Source of the DNA: Duncaniella muris
GTDB lineage: Bacteria > Bacteroidota > Bacteroidia > Bacteroidales > Muribaculaceae
DNA length: 64,000 bases
Direction: 5' to 3'
Assembly (NCBI RefSeq): GCF_003024805.1
Contig: NZ_PUEC01000002.1
Span: 62,001 to 126,000, forward strand
Below the pieces are notes generated by a model. It searched no databases, was not told where the DNA came from, and saw only the letters and a program-made list of their open reading frames with translations. Of this stretch, positions 36,090-44,654 are shown piece by piece. Position numbers and translations under genes: made by a program. The number at the start of each line of letters is the position of its first letter. Position 1 is the first letter of the stretch.

Positions 36090-37202
36090 TTATTCTTTGT
36101 CTGCGGGGGCGAGGCGTTTGGCAAGGAAGGGTTTGAGCTGATAGTCGCGGTCGAAGAGCAGGGGGTATTCCACACGGCCTTTCATGGGGAAATCGTTTTT
36201 CCAGGACATGCCGTCGAAAGTGCCCCATGCGGTCACGCGCGAGATCACGTCGGCGTGTCGGAGCAGTATGTCGGTCACCGAGTCCATGCGGGCATTCCAT
36301 TTTTCGGAAATCTCGGCCGGCAGACCGTCGGGGTAGGGGTTGAGCTGGGTGTTGTAGACGATGCTGTCAGAGATGTTGGCGCTGCGGCTGACGGTTGGGA
36401 GCGCGCTCATGTCCCATTCGGTGATCATCACTTTGCAGCCGGTCGAGGCATAGGCTTCGATCGATTTCTCGAATTCAGCGAAATCAGGATAGTCCATGCC
36501 CATGTGGCCCTGCATACCGATGGCATCTACGCGCAGGCCTTTTGACTTCATGTCGTTGACGAGCCTGACGTAGGCGTCGCGTTTGGCCGGGACGTTCATG
36601 GCATAGTCGTTGATGTATAGTTCGGCGTCGGGATCGGCTTCATGGGCATATTGGAATGCGAGGGGGATGAACTCCTCGCCGAGAATCTCGTAGAATGGCG
36701 AGCTGCGGTAGCTTCCGTCCTCTACAATGGCCTCGTTGACCACGTCCCAGCCCTTGATGCGGCCTTTGTAGCGGGTCATTATGGTGGTGATGTGGTCGCG
36801 CATACGTTCTTTGAGCACATCGGCGCTTACCGGCGCGCCTGTCGAGTCAACTGCAAACCAGGGGGCAAGCTGAGAGTGCCAGATGAGGGTGTGGCCTATG
36901 ACGGCCATGTTGTTGCGGGTGCCGTAGTCCACGAAGGCGTCGGCATCGTCCCAGAAGTAGACCCCTTCCTGGGGATGTATCTCTTCGCTTTTCATGCAGT
37001 TCTCAGCTACGATCGAGTTGAAGTGGCGGCGCACTATCGAGTCGGCTTTCGGATCGAGTCCTTTGACATGGTCCACGTTCAGGGCGGCTCCGATGAGGAA
37101 GTCATCAGCGAAATAGTCTTTCAGTGCGGGCTCCTGCTTTGGAGCGCTGCATCCTATGGCCATCAGTGCGGCCACGGGGAGGCACAGGGCTAATTTTTTC
37201 AT
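36090..37202 (-). CDS. Endo-1,4-beta-xylanase, GH10, lipoprotein
   Basis: 370 aa from the ATG at 37200-37202; the frame continues upstream for 22 codons but the signal peptide begins here. Lipobox LMAIGC (Cys18). Catalytic Glu157 (acid/base, GWDVVNEAI) and Glu262 (nucleophile, MITEWDMS) are intact; HTLIWHSQLAPW near 104-115 is also diagnostic. A single-domain enzyme that cuts internal xylan bonds, likely in the periplasm on oligosaccharides brought in by SusCD. It is distinct from the larger CBM-bearing GH10 encoded upstream in the same locus. Confidence 0.93.
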   Translation of the reverse strand: MKKLALCLPVAALMAIGCSAPKQEPALKDYFADDFLIGAALNVDHVKGLDPKADSIVRRHFNSIVAENCMKSEEIHPQEGVYFWDDADAFVDYGTRNNMAVIGHTLIWHSQLAPWFAVDSTGAPVSADVLKERMRDHITTIMTRYKGRIKGWDVVNEAIVEDGSYRSSPFYEILGEEFIPLAFQYAHEADPDAELYINDYAMNVPAKRDAYVRLVNDMKSKGLRVDAIGMQGHMGMDYPDFAEFEKSIEAYASTGCKVMITEWDMSALPTVSRSANISDSIVYNTQLNPYPDGLPAEISEKWNARMDSVTDILLRHADVISRVTAWGTFDGMSWKNDFPMKGRVEYPLLFDRDYQLKPFLAKRLAPADKE

Positions 37203-37227
37203 AGTCAGTGGGGGGATGTTGCAGGGG

Positions 37228-38643
37228 TTATTTGTGTCTTGATTCGATTTCACGGTTGATGCGGTCAATCACATCGTCATCAAGCTCATAGCGTGAGATG
37301 ATGAACATGGCGAGGGCGAGCAGTATGGCGGGGATAACGGCCACGAGCCACAGTATGCCCTGCTGGGCGAAGGGGGTCTGAGTCAGGGCTTCTTTCTGAA
37401 AGCCTACGAAGGCGAGGACCAGTCCGGGCACAACGCCGCCGAGGGCCATGCCGGCCTTGTAGAAGATTCCGGTCAGGGCGTTGACTATGCCGGAGATGCG
37501 GCGTCCGTGGGTGTATTCGCCGAAGGAGATGACCTCAGGCACGAGCGCCCACATGTAGCCGGTGGCTACGATCACGCCTGTCGATTTGATGAACTGGGCT
37601 ATGTAGACGAGGACCATGTGTTCCTTGAGAGCGTCGATCATGGAGATGGCGTAGAGCATGGCCATGCCGATTATGGCCACGAGGAGGAAGATGTAGAACA
37701 TGCCCTTTTTGCCGACCTTTTTCTTGATGGCCGGGATCATGGGCATGAATATGAATGCGGGGATAGAGCCGAGGCCCATGAATACCGAGAGTTCGGCGGC
37801 GGAACCTCCGAGGTTGTACTGGATATAGTATGCCCCGGCGGCGTTTCCTACGGCCATCATTGCGAAGGCAGTCACGAAGAAGAAGGCGAGGATGCGAAGC
37901 GGACGGTTGTGGACAAACTCCATCCAGAGGTCAGAGACGCTGACGTTTTCGGTCTCGCTGGAGTCCATCACCACTCTCTCGCGGCACTGGGAGAAGCAGA
38001 AGAGGAGCAGTGCGAGGCCCACGCAGCCGTAGAGGGTCATGGTCAGGAACCAGGCGCCGTCGTCCATTGACATGTCGGTGCTTTCGGTCGGGTCGAAGAT
38101 ACGCAGCACGAAGGGTATGCCCATGCCTACGGCGAGACCGCCCACATTGGCCATGAACATTCTGACCGATGTCAGTTTGGTGATTTCAGCCGTGTCGCGG
38201 GTCAGAGAGGCGTTGAGCGCGCCGTAGGGCACGTTGACCAGAGTGTAGCACATCGAAAGTCCCACGTAGGTAATGTAGGCATAGAGCAGCGAGCCTGAGA
38301 AGCCGTTCCAGAAACAGAGTATTGCGAAACCGGTCAGCGGAATGCCTCCGAGCACCAAATAGGCGCGGTATTTACCGAGACGGGGGTTGTGTTTGTCGAC
38401 AAAAGTGCCCACCAGGGGGTCCCAGATGACATCGACGATGCGAACAATCAGAAACATCACCGCTGCGACGGCCGGATCGAGGCCGTAGACATTGGTGTAG
38501 AAGAACAGCAGATACATGCTGATGGTCTGATAGATCAGATTCTGGGCGAGGTCGCCCGATCCGAAGCCGATGCATTGGAGCATCGAGAGCTTGTAGAAAC
38601 CTTTGGATTCCTGTGATTTGGTCATATTGATGCTTGCTTCCAT
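37228..38643 (-). CDS. GPH-family sugar:cation symporter
   Basis: 471 aa from the ATG at 38641-38643 (an ATG six codons on is also possible); the open frame further upstream overlaps the esterase gene and is not used. Twelve hydrophobic segments. The N-terminal region FGSGDLAQNLIYQTISMYLLFFY and VDVIWDPLVGTFVDKHNPRLGKYRAY is typical of glycoside-pentoside-hexuronide symporters (MelB/XynB type), including the Asp-rich cation site in helix II. It would import xylosides or xylo-oligosaccharides across the inner membrane. It lies 10 bp after the esterase gene and 25 bp before GH10. Confidence 0.9.
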   Translation of the reverse strand: MEASINMTKSQESKGFYKLSMLQCIGFGSGDLAQNLIYQTISMYLLFFYTNVYGLDPAVAAVMFLIVRIVDVIWDPLVGTFVDKHNPRLGKYRAYLVLGGIPLTGFAILCFWNGFSGSLLYAYITYVGLSMCYTLVNVPYGALNASLTRDTAEITKLTSVRMFMANVGGLAVGMGIPFVLRIFDPTESTDMSMDDGAWFLTMTLYGCVGLALLLFCFSQCRERVVMDSSETENVSVSDLWMEFVHNRPLRILAFFFVTAFAMMAVGNAAGAYYIQYNLGGSAAELSVFMGLGSIPAFIFMPMIPAIKKKVGKKGMFYIFLLVAIIGMAMLYAISMIDALKEHMVLVYIAQFIKSTGVIVATGYMWALVPEVISFGEYTHGRRISGIVNALTGIFYKAGMALGGVVPGLVLAFVGFQKEALTQTPFAQQGILWLVAVIPAILLALAMFIISRYELDDDVIDRINREIESRHK

Positions 38644-38653
38644 GAATTGGATT

Positions 38654-40318
38654 TTAAAAAGGTCTGTTATTGTTTTCTGAGAGGATTTTTTCGGCCACGC
38701 GATTGCCGAGGGTCTTTTTGTCGAGCGGATGGATGTCGTTCCACTCGCCCAGATCGGAATTTCTGATGAGGCTGACGCCGGGAGTCTCGTCGGCCACCTG
38801 GGCCTGCCGCTCGCGCATAGTCTGCCAGGCGGCGCGGCCTCCGCGGTCAGACTCGTGGAGGAAGTCGGCCAGCTCAACGATGTAGAATGGCATTCCGGCA
38901 TTGCCTGAGGCCTTGCGCCAGTCGGCTATCATGGTTTCGAGCAGGGCCGGATACTGATTGCTGCGGCCCACGTTTGACTCGCCCTGATACCATACGGCTC
39001 CGCAGACGGGATAGGAGATCACGGGCGCGATCATGGCGTTGTAGAGCACACAGGGCATGTAGCAGTAGAACATCATGGCCGGTCCGGCGGGCATGGGTGC
39101 GCCCTTGCGGTAGCGCCAGAGGCCTTCGAGCGGAATTTCATCGGGATATGTCCGGCCGTAGACCGCATAGGGGCGGTCACCGAAGATGATCTTATAGGGC
39201 TTCTCAGGCACGAAATGCGGCGCGCCGTTCTGCGAGATGAGGCGTACGGTTATTGTGTTGGCGCCCTCTTTCAGCAGGCCTTCGGGAATAGGGTAGATGC
39301 GCGGAGGATACTGATAGGTGGTGAAGCCGACAAGCCGGCCGTTGATCCAGACAGAATCGGCGTCGACAATGCAGCCCAGGCGCAGAGTGGCTGCTTTTCC
39401 GGCATGTGAAGCGTCGATATCGACGGTTTTGCGGAACCAGTGTGAGCCGTTGGCCGGCGTCATGCCGTCAGAGGCCCATGAGGTGGAGAAGAGATCGGTT
39501 TCCTGCCAGTCGCTGTCGTCAAGGGCGGGGGAGTAATACTTTGCAGCGCCGGCAAGTCCGGGGTCGGCGGCATCAATCACCGAATTCCAGGCCTGATAGT
39601 TGCGCCACTCCTGCTCTTTCAGGGCAGTGCGGTAGGCTTCGGAGCTGTAGACGGCTTTCTGGTTCAGATAGTAGGGATAGTCGCTCATGGCCGTTTCGGA
39701 GATCCATGACTCGACCGGGGTGCCTCCCCATGAGGCGTTGATGATTCCTACCGGGAGCCCGGTGCGGCTGTTGAGGGCCTTGGCGGTGAAGTAGGCGAGG
39801 GCCGAGAAGCCCATCACGTCATCGTCTACCGATTTCCATGACGTGGGGCTCAGGTCGGAGCGTTCGCCGTCGAAATCAAATTCCTTGGGCACGAGAAACT
39901 GGCGGATGGCGGGATTGCGGTATTCCATCACCTCGTCGGCAAACATGTCGGTGACGCGGCTGACGGGCAGTTCCATGTTGGACTGTCCGGAGCAGAGGAG
40001 CACATCGCCCACGGCCACATTGCTGATCGTCTTGTCGGCTACGGTCAGAGTGTAGGTCTTGCCGGTCTTTAGCGCGGGGAGTTCAGCGCGCCAGCGGCCG
40101 AGGCTGTCGGCTGTGACTGTGGCGCTTTTGCCTTTGACCACCCTGACGGTCACGCTTTCGCCCGGATCGGCGGTGCCCCAGAGGGTCAGCGGGCGGTCAC
40201 GCTGCACCACCATGCCGTCAGAAATTATCTGAGGCAGTTTCACCTCGGCCCTTATGTCCTGGCAGAATGAACCGGCTCCGAGCAGAGCCGTCAGTATCAG
40301 TAATTTATTCATATTCAT
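38654..40318 (-). CDS. SGNH-type esterase of the sialate O-acetylesterase family
   Basis: 554 aa with a signal peptide (LLGAGSFCQDIRA). The nucleophile is in CSGQSNMELP (Ser about 113), the block V motif is WYQGESNVGRSNQYP, and the Asp-His pair is in DIHPLDKKTLGNRV near the C-terminus. A jelly-roll insert (about 270-380, GSHWFRKTVDIDASHAGKAA) splits the hydrolase domain, normal for this family. In a xylan locus it most likely removes acetyl groups from xylan, as relatives in family CE20 do; sialic acid substrates are unlikely here. Its ATG overlaps the end of the upstream GH35-like gene by 14 bp. Confidence 0.85.
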   Translation of the reverse strand: MNMNKLLILTALLGAGSFCQDIRAEVKLPQIISDGMVVQRDRPLTLWGTADPGESVTVRVVKGKSATVTADSLGRWRAELPALKTGKTYTLTVADKTISNVAVGDVLLCSGQSNMELPVSRVTDMFADEVMEYRNPAIRQFLVPKEFDFDGERSDLSPTSWKSVDDDVMGFSALAYFTAKALNSRTGLPVGIINASWGGTPVESWISETAMSDYPYYLNQKAVYSSEAYRTALKEQEWRNYQAWNSVIDAADPGLAGAAKYYSPALDDSDWQETDLFSTSWASDGMTPANGSHWFRKTVDIDASHAGKAATLRLGCIVDADSVWINGRLVGFTTYQYPPRIYPIPEGLLKEGANTITVRLISQNGAPHFVPEKPYKIIFGDRPYAVYGRTYPDEIPLEGLWRYRKGAPMPAGPAMMFYCYMPCVLYNAMIAPVISYPVCGAVWYQGESNVGRSNQYPALLETMIADWRKASGNAGMPFYIVELADFLHESDRGGRAAWQTMRERQAQVADETPGVSLIRNSDLGEWNDIHPLDKKTLGNRVAEKILSENNNRPF

Positions 40319-42029
40319 AGAGTTTTACGCGGAGTATTCTGAAATCGTCGACCCCGATGCGCACGTGGCGCCCCTGGTGGGTCTCGTCGCCGTTGAAGGT
40401 GCGTATGCGTTTTTGCGATCTGTCATCGGCGATGCTGATTTCCTCGACTGATGCCAGACCGATGCGCTTGCCCTTCCAGCGGCTCTCTTTTTCGGCACCG
40501 CGGTCTGAGCCGGAGGCGAGGAAGCCGTCTTCGCCGAGTTTTTTCTCAGGCGCTGTGCCGCTGTCCTCCGGTTCGAAGGTGAGCACAAGGCCTGATCCGG
40601 CCACGATATACTCCATCGGAGCCGTGCGGACTATCAGACCGCCTGCGGCCGGCCAGGGCGATCCGTCGGTAGCCCTTGGGTCCCAGGGGAGGGTGAAGTA
40701 GTGGCGCGCGGTGATTCTGAGGCCGTCGCGGCGGAGTATGCGTTCGGTCGAGTCGGCATCGAAGTAGAAGCCGTTCATGGTCTCCTTGCCGAGATGAGCG
40801 GCGATCAGAGGGGTCAGATTGCCCAAAGCAGCTGTGCCGGCGGCCTGATAGGCGGTCTCTGACAGGGCTGTGCGGCCGTTGTAGGCAAAGGGGCAGAGCC
40901 CTATGGCGTTGTGCTCGCCTACGGCATAGAAGGCCTGAGCCGCATTGGGCTGAGCACATTTGATTTCAGGAATGAAGAGCGGATTGTCAGCCAGAGCATA
41001 GGCTCTCACCCAGTCAGTGAAGCCTGAGTCATAGAGATCAGGCGCGAGAATGTCGACAGTCGGAGCTGCGACATGCCAGATGTCTTTTAGGTGGGCGAGA
41101 GGTCCGGCTGAGGGATATTCGCCTGGTTTGCGGCCACGCGAGTTCATGGCGGCGTTGACGTAGAGGGGCATTGTAGGGAATATTCGGCGGGCTATCTGCG
41201 CGAGGCCTTCCACATAGCGGCCATAGTTCCAGGCCATGAAGATCTCGTCGGTATATATGTCGTCGCCAAACACTTCGGTCCAGCTTCCCTTTTGCTTCAT
41301 GCCCGCGGCCTGCCACTTCTCAAGGAGCTGCGGGTGAAGTGATTTCTTTTGGTTCAGGAGGTTCAGACTGGCTGTGAGAACTCCGGGAACTCCTTTGGCA
41401 TATTCCTTTTGGGCAAGCGGAGAGTGGTCACGCGCGTCTTCGAGCATTCCGATCTCGTTTTCGATCTGGAGAATGATCACGGTGCCTGCGGTGTCTGTCT
41501 CGGCGATGTGGCTGAGCAGGCGGGTGAATGCGGCGGCATCTGCTTCAGCCACTTTTGCGGAGAATGCCGAGGCGATTTCGAGCGGTTTTCCCGAACGTGT
41601 GCGGGCCCTCGGATAGGTCTTGCTGTCTTTTTTGAACCAGTCAGGCGCATAGCAGCTCATGGAGTTTTTCCATGCTCCGAACCAGAGGATGCCGACTTTG
41701 AGGCGGCTGTCGGTGGCCTGACGGATGATTTCGTCGACGCTTGAGAAGTCAAACGTTCCTTTTTGCGGTTCGATCAGTTCCCAGACCACGGGCATCAGCA
41801 CGGTGTTGTAGCCGTGGCGAAGAGCCACGTCCATGCAGCAGGCCACGTCGTCGGGCGAGGAGGCCATAGAGTTACCGGCCTCGCCACCTATAATAATAAA
41901 GGGTTTGCCGTCAACAATGAGCCTCTTGGCGCAGCCCTGCTTTTCAAGCCGGGATTCAGTGCGGGCCATTGCGGCAGCCGAGGCTATCAGCAGCATGAGC
42001 AGCAGTAAGAAGGAGGTCTTTTGTTTCAT
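40305..42029 (-). CDS. GH35-like / DUF5597 glycoside hydrolase
   Basis: 574 aa from the ATG at 42027-42029, with a signal peptide (LLMLLIASAAAMA). A TIM-barrel like GH35/GH42: acid/base Glu in IILQIENEIGML and nucleophile Glu in LFIPEIKCAQPN, followed by a C-terminal DUF5597 beta domain (about 400-574). Relatives in Bacteroidetes are often named beta-galactosidases; in this locus the target is more likely a galactose or other decoration on xylan, which is inference. It opens the second half of the xylan locus after a TAnnTTTG box and overlaps the esterase gene. Confidence 0.82.
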   Translation of the reverse strand: MKQKTSFLLLLMLLIASAAAMARTESRLEKQGCAKRLIVDGKPFIIIGGEAGNSMASSPDDVACCMDVALRHGYNTVLMPVVWELIEPQKGTFDFSSVDEIIRQATDSRLKVGILWFGAWKNSMSCYAPDWFKKDSKTYPRARTRSGKPLEIASAFSAKVAEADAAAFTRLLSHIAETDTAGTVIILQIENEIGMLEDARDHSPLAQKEYAKGVPGVLTASLNLLNQKKSLHPQLLEKWQAAGMKQKGSWTEVFGDDIYTDEIFMAWNYGRYVEGLAQIARRIFPTMPLYVNAAMNSRGRKPGEYPSAGPLAHLKDIWHVAAPTVDILAPDLYDSGFTDWVRAYALADNPLFIPEIKCAQPNAAQAFYAVGEHNAIGLCPFAYNGRTALSETAYQAAGTAALGNLTPLIAAHLGKETMNGFYFDADSTERILRRDGLRITARHYFTLPWDPRATDGSPWPAAGGLIVRTAPMEYIVAGSGLVLTFEPEDSGTAPEKKLGEDGFLASGSDRGAEKESRWKGKRIGLASVEEISIADDRSQKRIRTFNGDETHQGRHVRIGVDDFRILRVKLYEYE

Positions 42030-42078
42030 GGGATAATGATCTGGCAAGAATGGATTGATGGTCTGACCGGGGGCAGTG

Positions 42079-42086
42079 CAAATTTA
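42079..42086 (-). promoter_or_regulatory. -7 box for the second xylan sub-operon
   Basis: TAAATTTG on the minus strand, about 50 bp upstream of the GH35-like ATG and downstream of the terminator that ends the susCD part. No clear -33 TTG at the usual spacing. It suggests the hydrolase/transporter genes have their own transcript. Confidence 0.4.
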
Positions 42087-42154
42087 GCAAACAGTCTTAA
42101 GAATAGGCTTAGAGATTTGTTGCCAATGCTTGTCAATATGTAACATCATTAGAG

Positions 42155-42202
42155 AAAAACTCCCGCAGCCGGGTCAATAGCCTGGCCGTCGGCTGCGGGA
42201 GT
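42155..42202 (-). terminator. Rho-independent terminator after the GH10-CBM gene
   Basis: A 12-bp stem (42159-42170 with 42191-42202, arms ACTCCCGCAGCC / GGCTGCGGGAGT) followed on the minus strand by a T run (complement of 42155-42159), 43 bp beyond the stop codon. It separates the susCD-SGBP-xylanase unit from the downstream hydrolase genes. Confidence 0.85.
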
Positions 42203-42244
42203 AGGGGGTTATCGCATTCTGTCAAGAATATGTGCGATCAGGGA

Positions 42245-44629
42245 TTATTCTTCGGTCTCCTCCTTCTGGTAGAGGTCTTTCCAGGCATCGCCTGAGAACT
42301 CGGCGCCGATGTCGAAGCCGGCGAGAGCGTCGCAGACACCTTTGTAGGCTACCTTGCGGGCATAGTCCTTGTCAAAGATGTTAGGAGCGTCGCCCTTGAG
42401 CCAGTATTCGTGCTCTTTCTTGTTGTCAGAGAGTGACCAGAGAGTGATTGACGATTGCTGTTCCTTGGGGATGTTGGTCAGATAGGAAGTGAGGATCATG
42501 TTGTAGGCCTCTGACTGCTGGATCAGCTGTTCGGCCGATGGAGTGATATCCTTGCCGTCTTCTACGCCGAATGCGATGTCAAGCTCGGTGATTCGGATGA
42601 GCTTGCCTGTAGCGGCGAGAGTCTGGAACATGGCGTCGACCTGCTCTTTGGTGATGCCGATGTTTACGTGCATCTGGGTGCCGATGCCGTCGACATGCGC
42701 GCCGTTGTTGTCAATGTAATTGACGAAGTCGATGAGGGCGGCGAGCTTGCCGGGGCTGGTCTCAAGATTGTAGTCGTTGACGAAGAGTTTCACATCGGGG
42801 TTGGGAGCATGTTTGCGGGCGAATTCGAAAGCCTTTACAGCATAGTCCTTGCCGAGGTAGTAGCCCCAGTACCAGTGCTGGTTTCCTGCATCGCTGGCCC
42901 AGTTCAGGTTCAGTCCGCCTTCTTCGGTTTCTACGGGTGCCGAGTCGGGAGTGCCGTCATTGGCGCTGCTGCCGAAGATGTTGTCGATGCCGCGCCATTT
43001 GTTGTAGCCGTCGGCGATAGGTTCGTTGATCACGTCCCATGCGTCCACGCGGTCACCCATGTGGGTCATCACGTCCTTGATCCAGGTCTCCATAGCATCG
43101 AGGAGTATTGCTTTCTTCTCTTCGGCCGATTTGGGGATGAAAGTGATGCCTGAGGCACGGCTCACACCTGAACGTGATGCGGTCTTGGCGGCGCTTTGTT
43201 CGGTGACATCAGTGACAACGATGTTGTCGATATAATATGTCATGTCAGGGATGTAGCCGAACTCAAGGTTGAAGTTCCACATGGATTCACCTTCGGTAAA
43301 GTCGAAACTGTAGTCCTGCATTACGAACTTGATCTGCGTCCATTCAGCGGATGTCTCGAATGCTTCGGCCCAGCTTGACTGATTGCCGGTCCAGTTGATC
43401 CAGGGCCATTCGTTGGTCATGCCTTTGAATGTCAGGCGGCCTTTGCCTGTACCTTCCGACTTGACGAAGAATGATATCTCGACCTTCGAGCCTGGCATTG
43501 TAGGCATGTCGGGGCTGAGCACCTGAAGGTCGTAGGCTTCCTTTGAATCAGCACTTGAGATGAGCTTCATTACTTTATTGTTGCCCGAAGGTGTGCCGTC
43601 CATATCTATGACACTCACTCCTGCGCCTTCATTCTGGGCTGTCCAGCCTTCCATTCCTTTTGAGAAGTCGCCGTTCGGACAGAGTCCGGCCGGAGCTTCT
43701 GTCTTTTCGCCGAATTCGAAGTCGTCGATGTAGAGCACGGCGTTCTTGTAGTTGCCGAACTGTATGCCGATGCGGTTGACATCTTTTGACTGTTCATATA
43801 CGAAAGAGCCTTCGCAGAGTGTCCAGTCGTTGCCGACAGTGAAGACATCGCAGTAAACACCGTCATAAGTGCTTGAATTCTGGCCTAAGAACTGCACCTG
43901 AATGTTGTCAGGTGATTTTGCCCAGAAGCGGTAGGCGTAGGTCTTGCCTTCTTCAAGGTTGAAATCCCACCAGAGCTGGCAGTCGTAGTTGGCAGAGGTC
44001 TGGTCGTCGCATTCGAGTTTTGCCGCATAGTTTGAATCATGGCCTGGAGAAACCACGGTCATGGTGTAGTGGCCTCCATCGCCGGTCCAGCCGGTTCGTG
44101 TGCCGTTTTCGAAGTCAGAGTTTGTGATGATGTTGGCAATGCCGCTGTCGCCTGAAGGGGGTAGCACCATCTGGGGGGCGATGAGCGATTTGAGATAGGC
44201 CTGCTGCTGCTGGGTGTGCCAGAGCAGGTTGTGGCCGTAGAACTTCATGCCCTGCGGAAGCGAGGCGAGTACCTTGTCAACGGTTGTGAAGTCAAGGGTG
44301 CCGTTTGATTTCATCAGCACGCCCATTTTCATGGCATTGCCAAGGGTGATGCCGGTGAAGTTCTCGTCGACCACGGCTTTGTAGTCGGGATCGCTGAGAT
44401 ACATGTCCGCCCCAATGCCGATGGCAAGGTTCAGGTGGGGATGATACTGGGCTACATAGTCTTTGATCGGTTTATAGAGCATGATCTGCTCCTGGAGCTG
44501 GAGAGGTATCTCCGAGATTTCCACGGTCGGATCGCCCGGCTTCCATTCCATGATCTGCTCTTCACAGCCGGAGGTAAGGAGTGTAAGGGCTAAAGCGGCC
44601 GCGGAATATGCTATTTTATTGCGTTTCAT
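42245..44629 (-). CDS. Surface endo-xylanase GH10 with two CBMs nested in the catalytic domain
   Basis: 794 aa. Lipobox LLTSGC (Cys22). The GH10 barrel starts at about 45 (FYGHNLLWHTQQQQAYL near 130-146) and is interrupted by two family 4/9/22-like binding modules (about 168-305, NSDFENGTRTGWTGD; about 315-475, NGDFSKGMEGWTAQ). The barrel then resumes with acid/base Glu536 (WDVINEP) and nucleophile Glu682 (RITELDIAFG). This split layout matches surface xylanases of Bacteroides and Prevotella xylan loci, which make the first cuts at the cell surface. It follows the SGBP gene by 25 bp. Confidence 0.95.
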   Translation of the reverse strand: MKRNKIAYSAAALALTLLTSGCEEQIMEWKPGDPTVEISEIPLQLQEQIMLYKPIKDYVAQYHPHLNLAIGIGADMYLSDPDYKAVVDENFTGITLGNAMKMGVLMKSNGTLDFTTVDKVLASLPQGMKFYGHNLLWHTQQQQAYLKSLIAPQMVLPPSGDSGIANIITNSDFENGTRTGWTGDGGHYTMTVVSPGHDSNYAAKLECDDQTSANYDCQLWWDFNLEEGKTYAYRFWAKSPDNIQVQFLGQNSSTYDGVYCDVFTVGNDWTLCEGSFVYEQSKDVNRIGIQFGNYKNAVLYIDDFEFGEKTEAPAGLCPNGDFSKGMEGWTAQNEGAGVSVIDMDGTPSGNNKVMKLISSADSKEAYDLQVLSPDMPTMPGSKVEISFFVKSEGTGKGRLTFKGMTNEWPWINWTGNQSSWAEAFETSAEWTQIKFVMQDYSFDFTEGESMWNFNLEFGYIPDMTYYIDNIVVTDVTEQSAAKTASRSGVSRASGITFIPKSAEEKKAILLDAMETWIKDVMTHMGDRVDAWDVINEPIADGYNKWRGIDNIFGSSANDGTPDSAPVETEEGGLNLNWASDAGNQHWYWGYYLGKDYAVKAFEFARKHAPNPDVKLFVNDYNLETSPGKLAALIDFVNYIDNNGAHVDGIGTQMHVNIGITKEQVDAMFQTLAATGKLIRITELDIAFGVEDGKDITPSAEQLIQQSEAYNMILTSYLTNIPKEQQSSITLWSLSDNKKEHEYWLKGDAPNIFDKDYARKVAYKGVCDALAGFDIGAEFSGDAWKDLYQKEETEE

Positions 44630-44654
44630 AATGTTGGTCTCTTGGATTTAAGAT

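Noticed and set aside
37228-38901. Extended start for the GPH transporter inside the esterase gene
   Set aside because: The added 86 codons are an out-of-frame reading of the esterase and lack membrane or signal features.
38654-40318. Sialic acid utilisation role for the SGNH esterase
   Set aside because: No nan genes nearby; all neighbours are xylan enzymes, so a xylan acetyl esterase is more likely.
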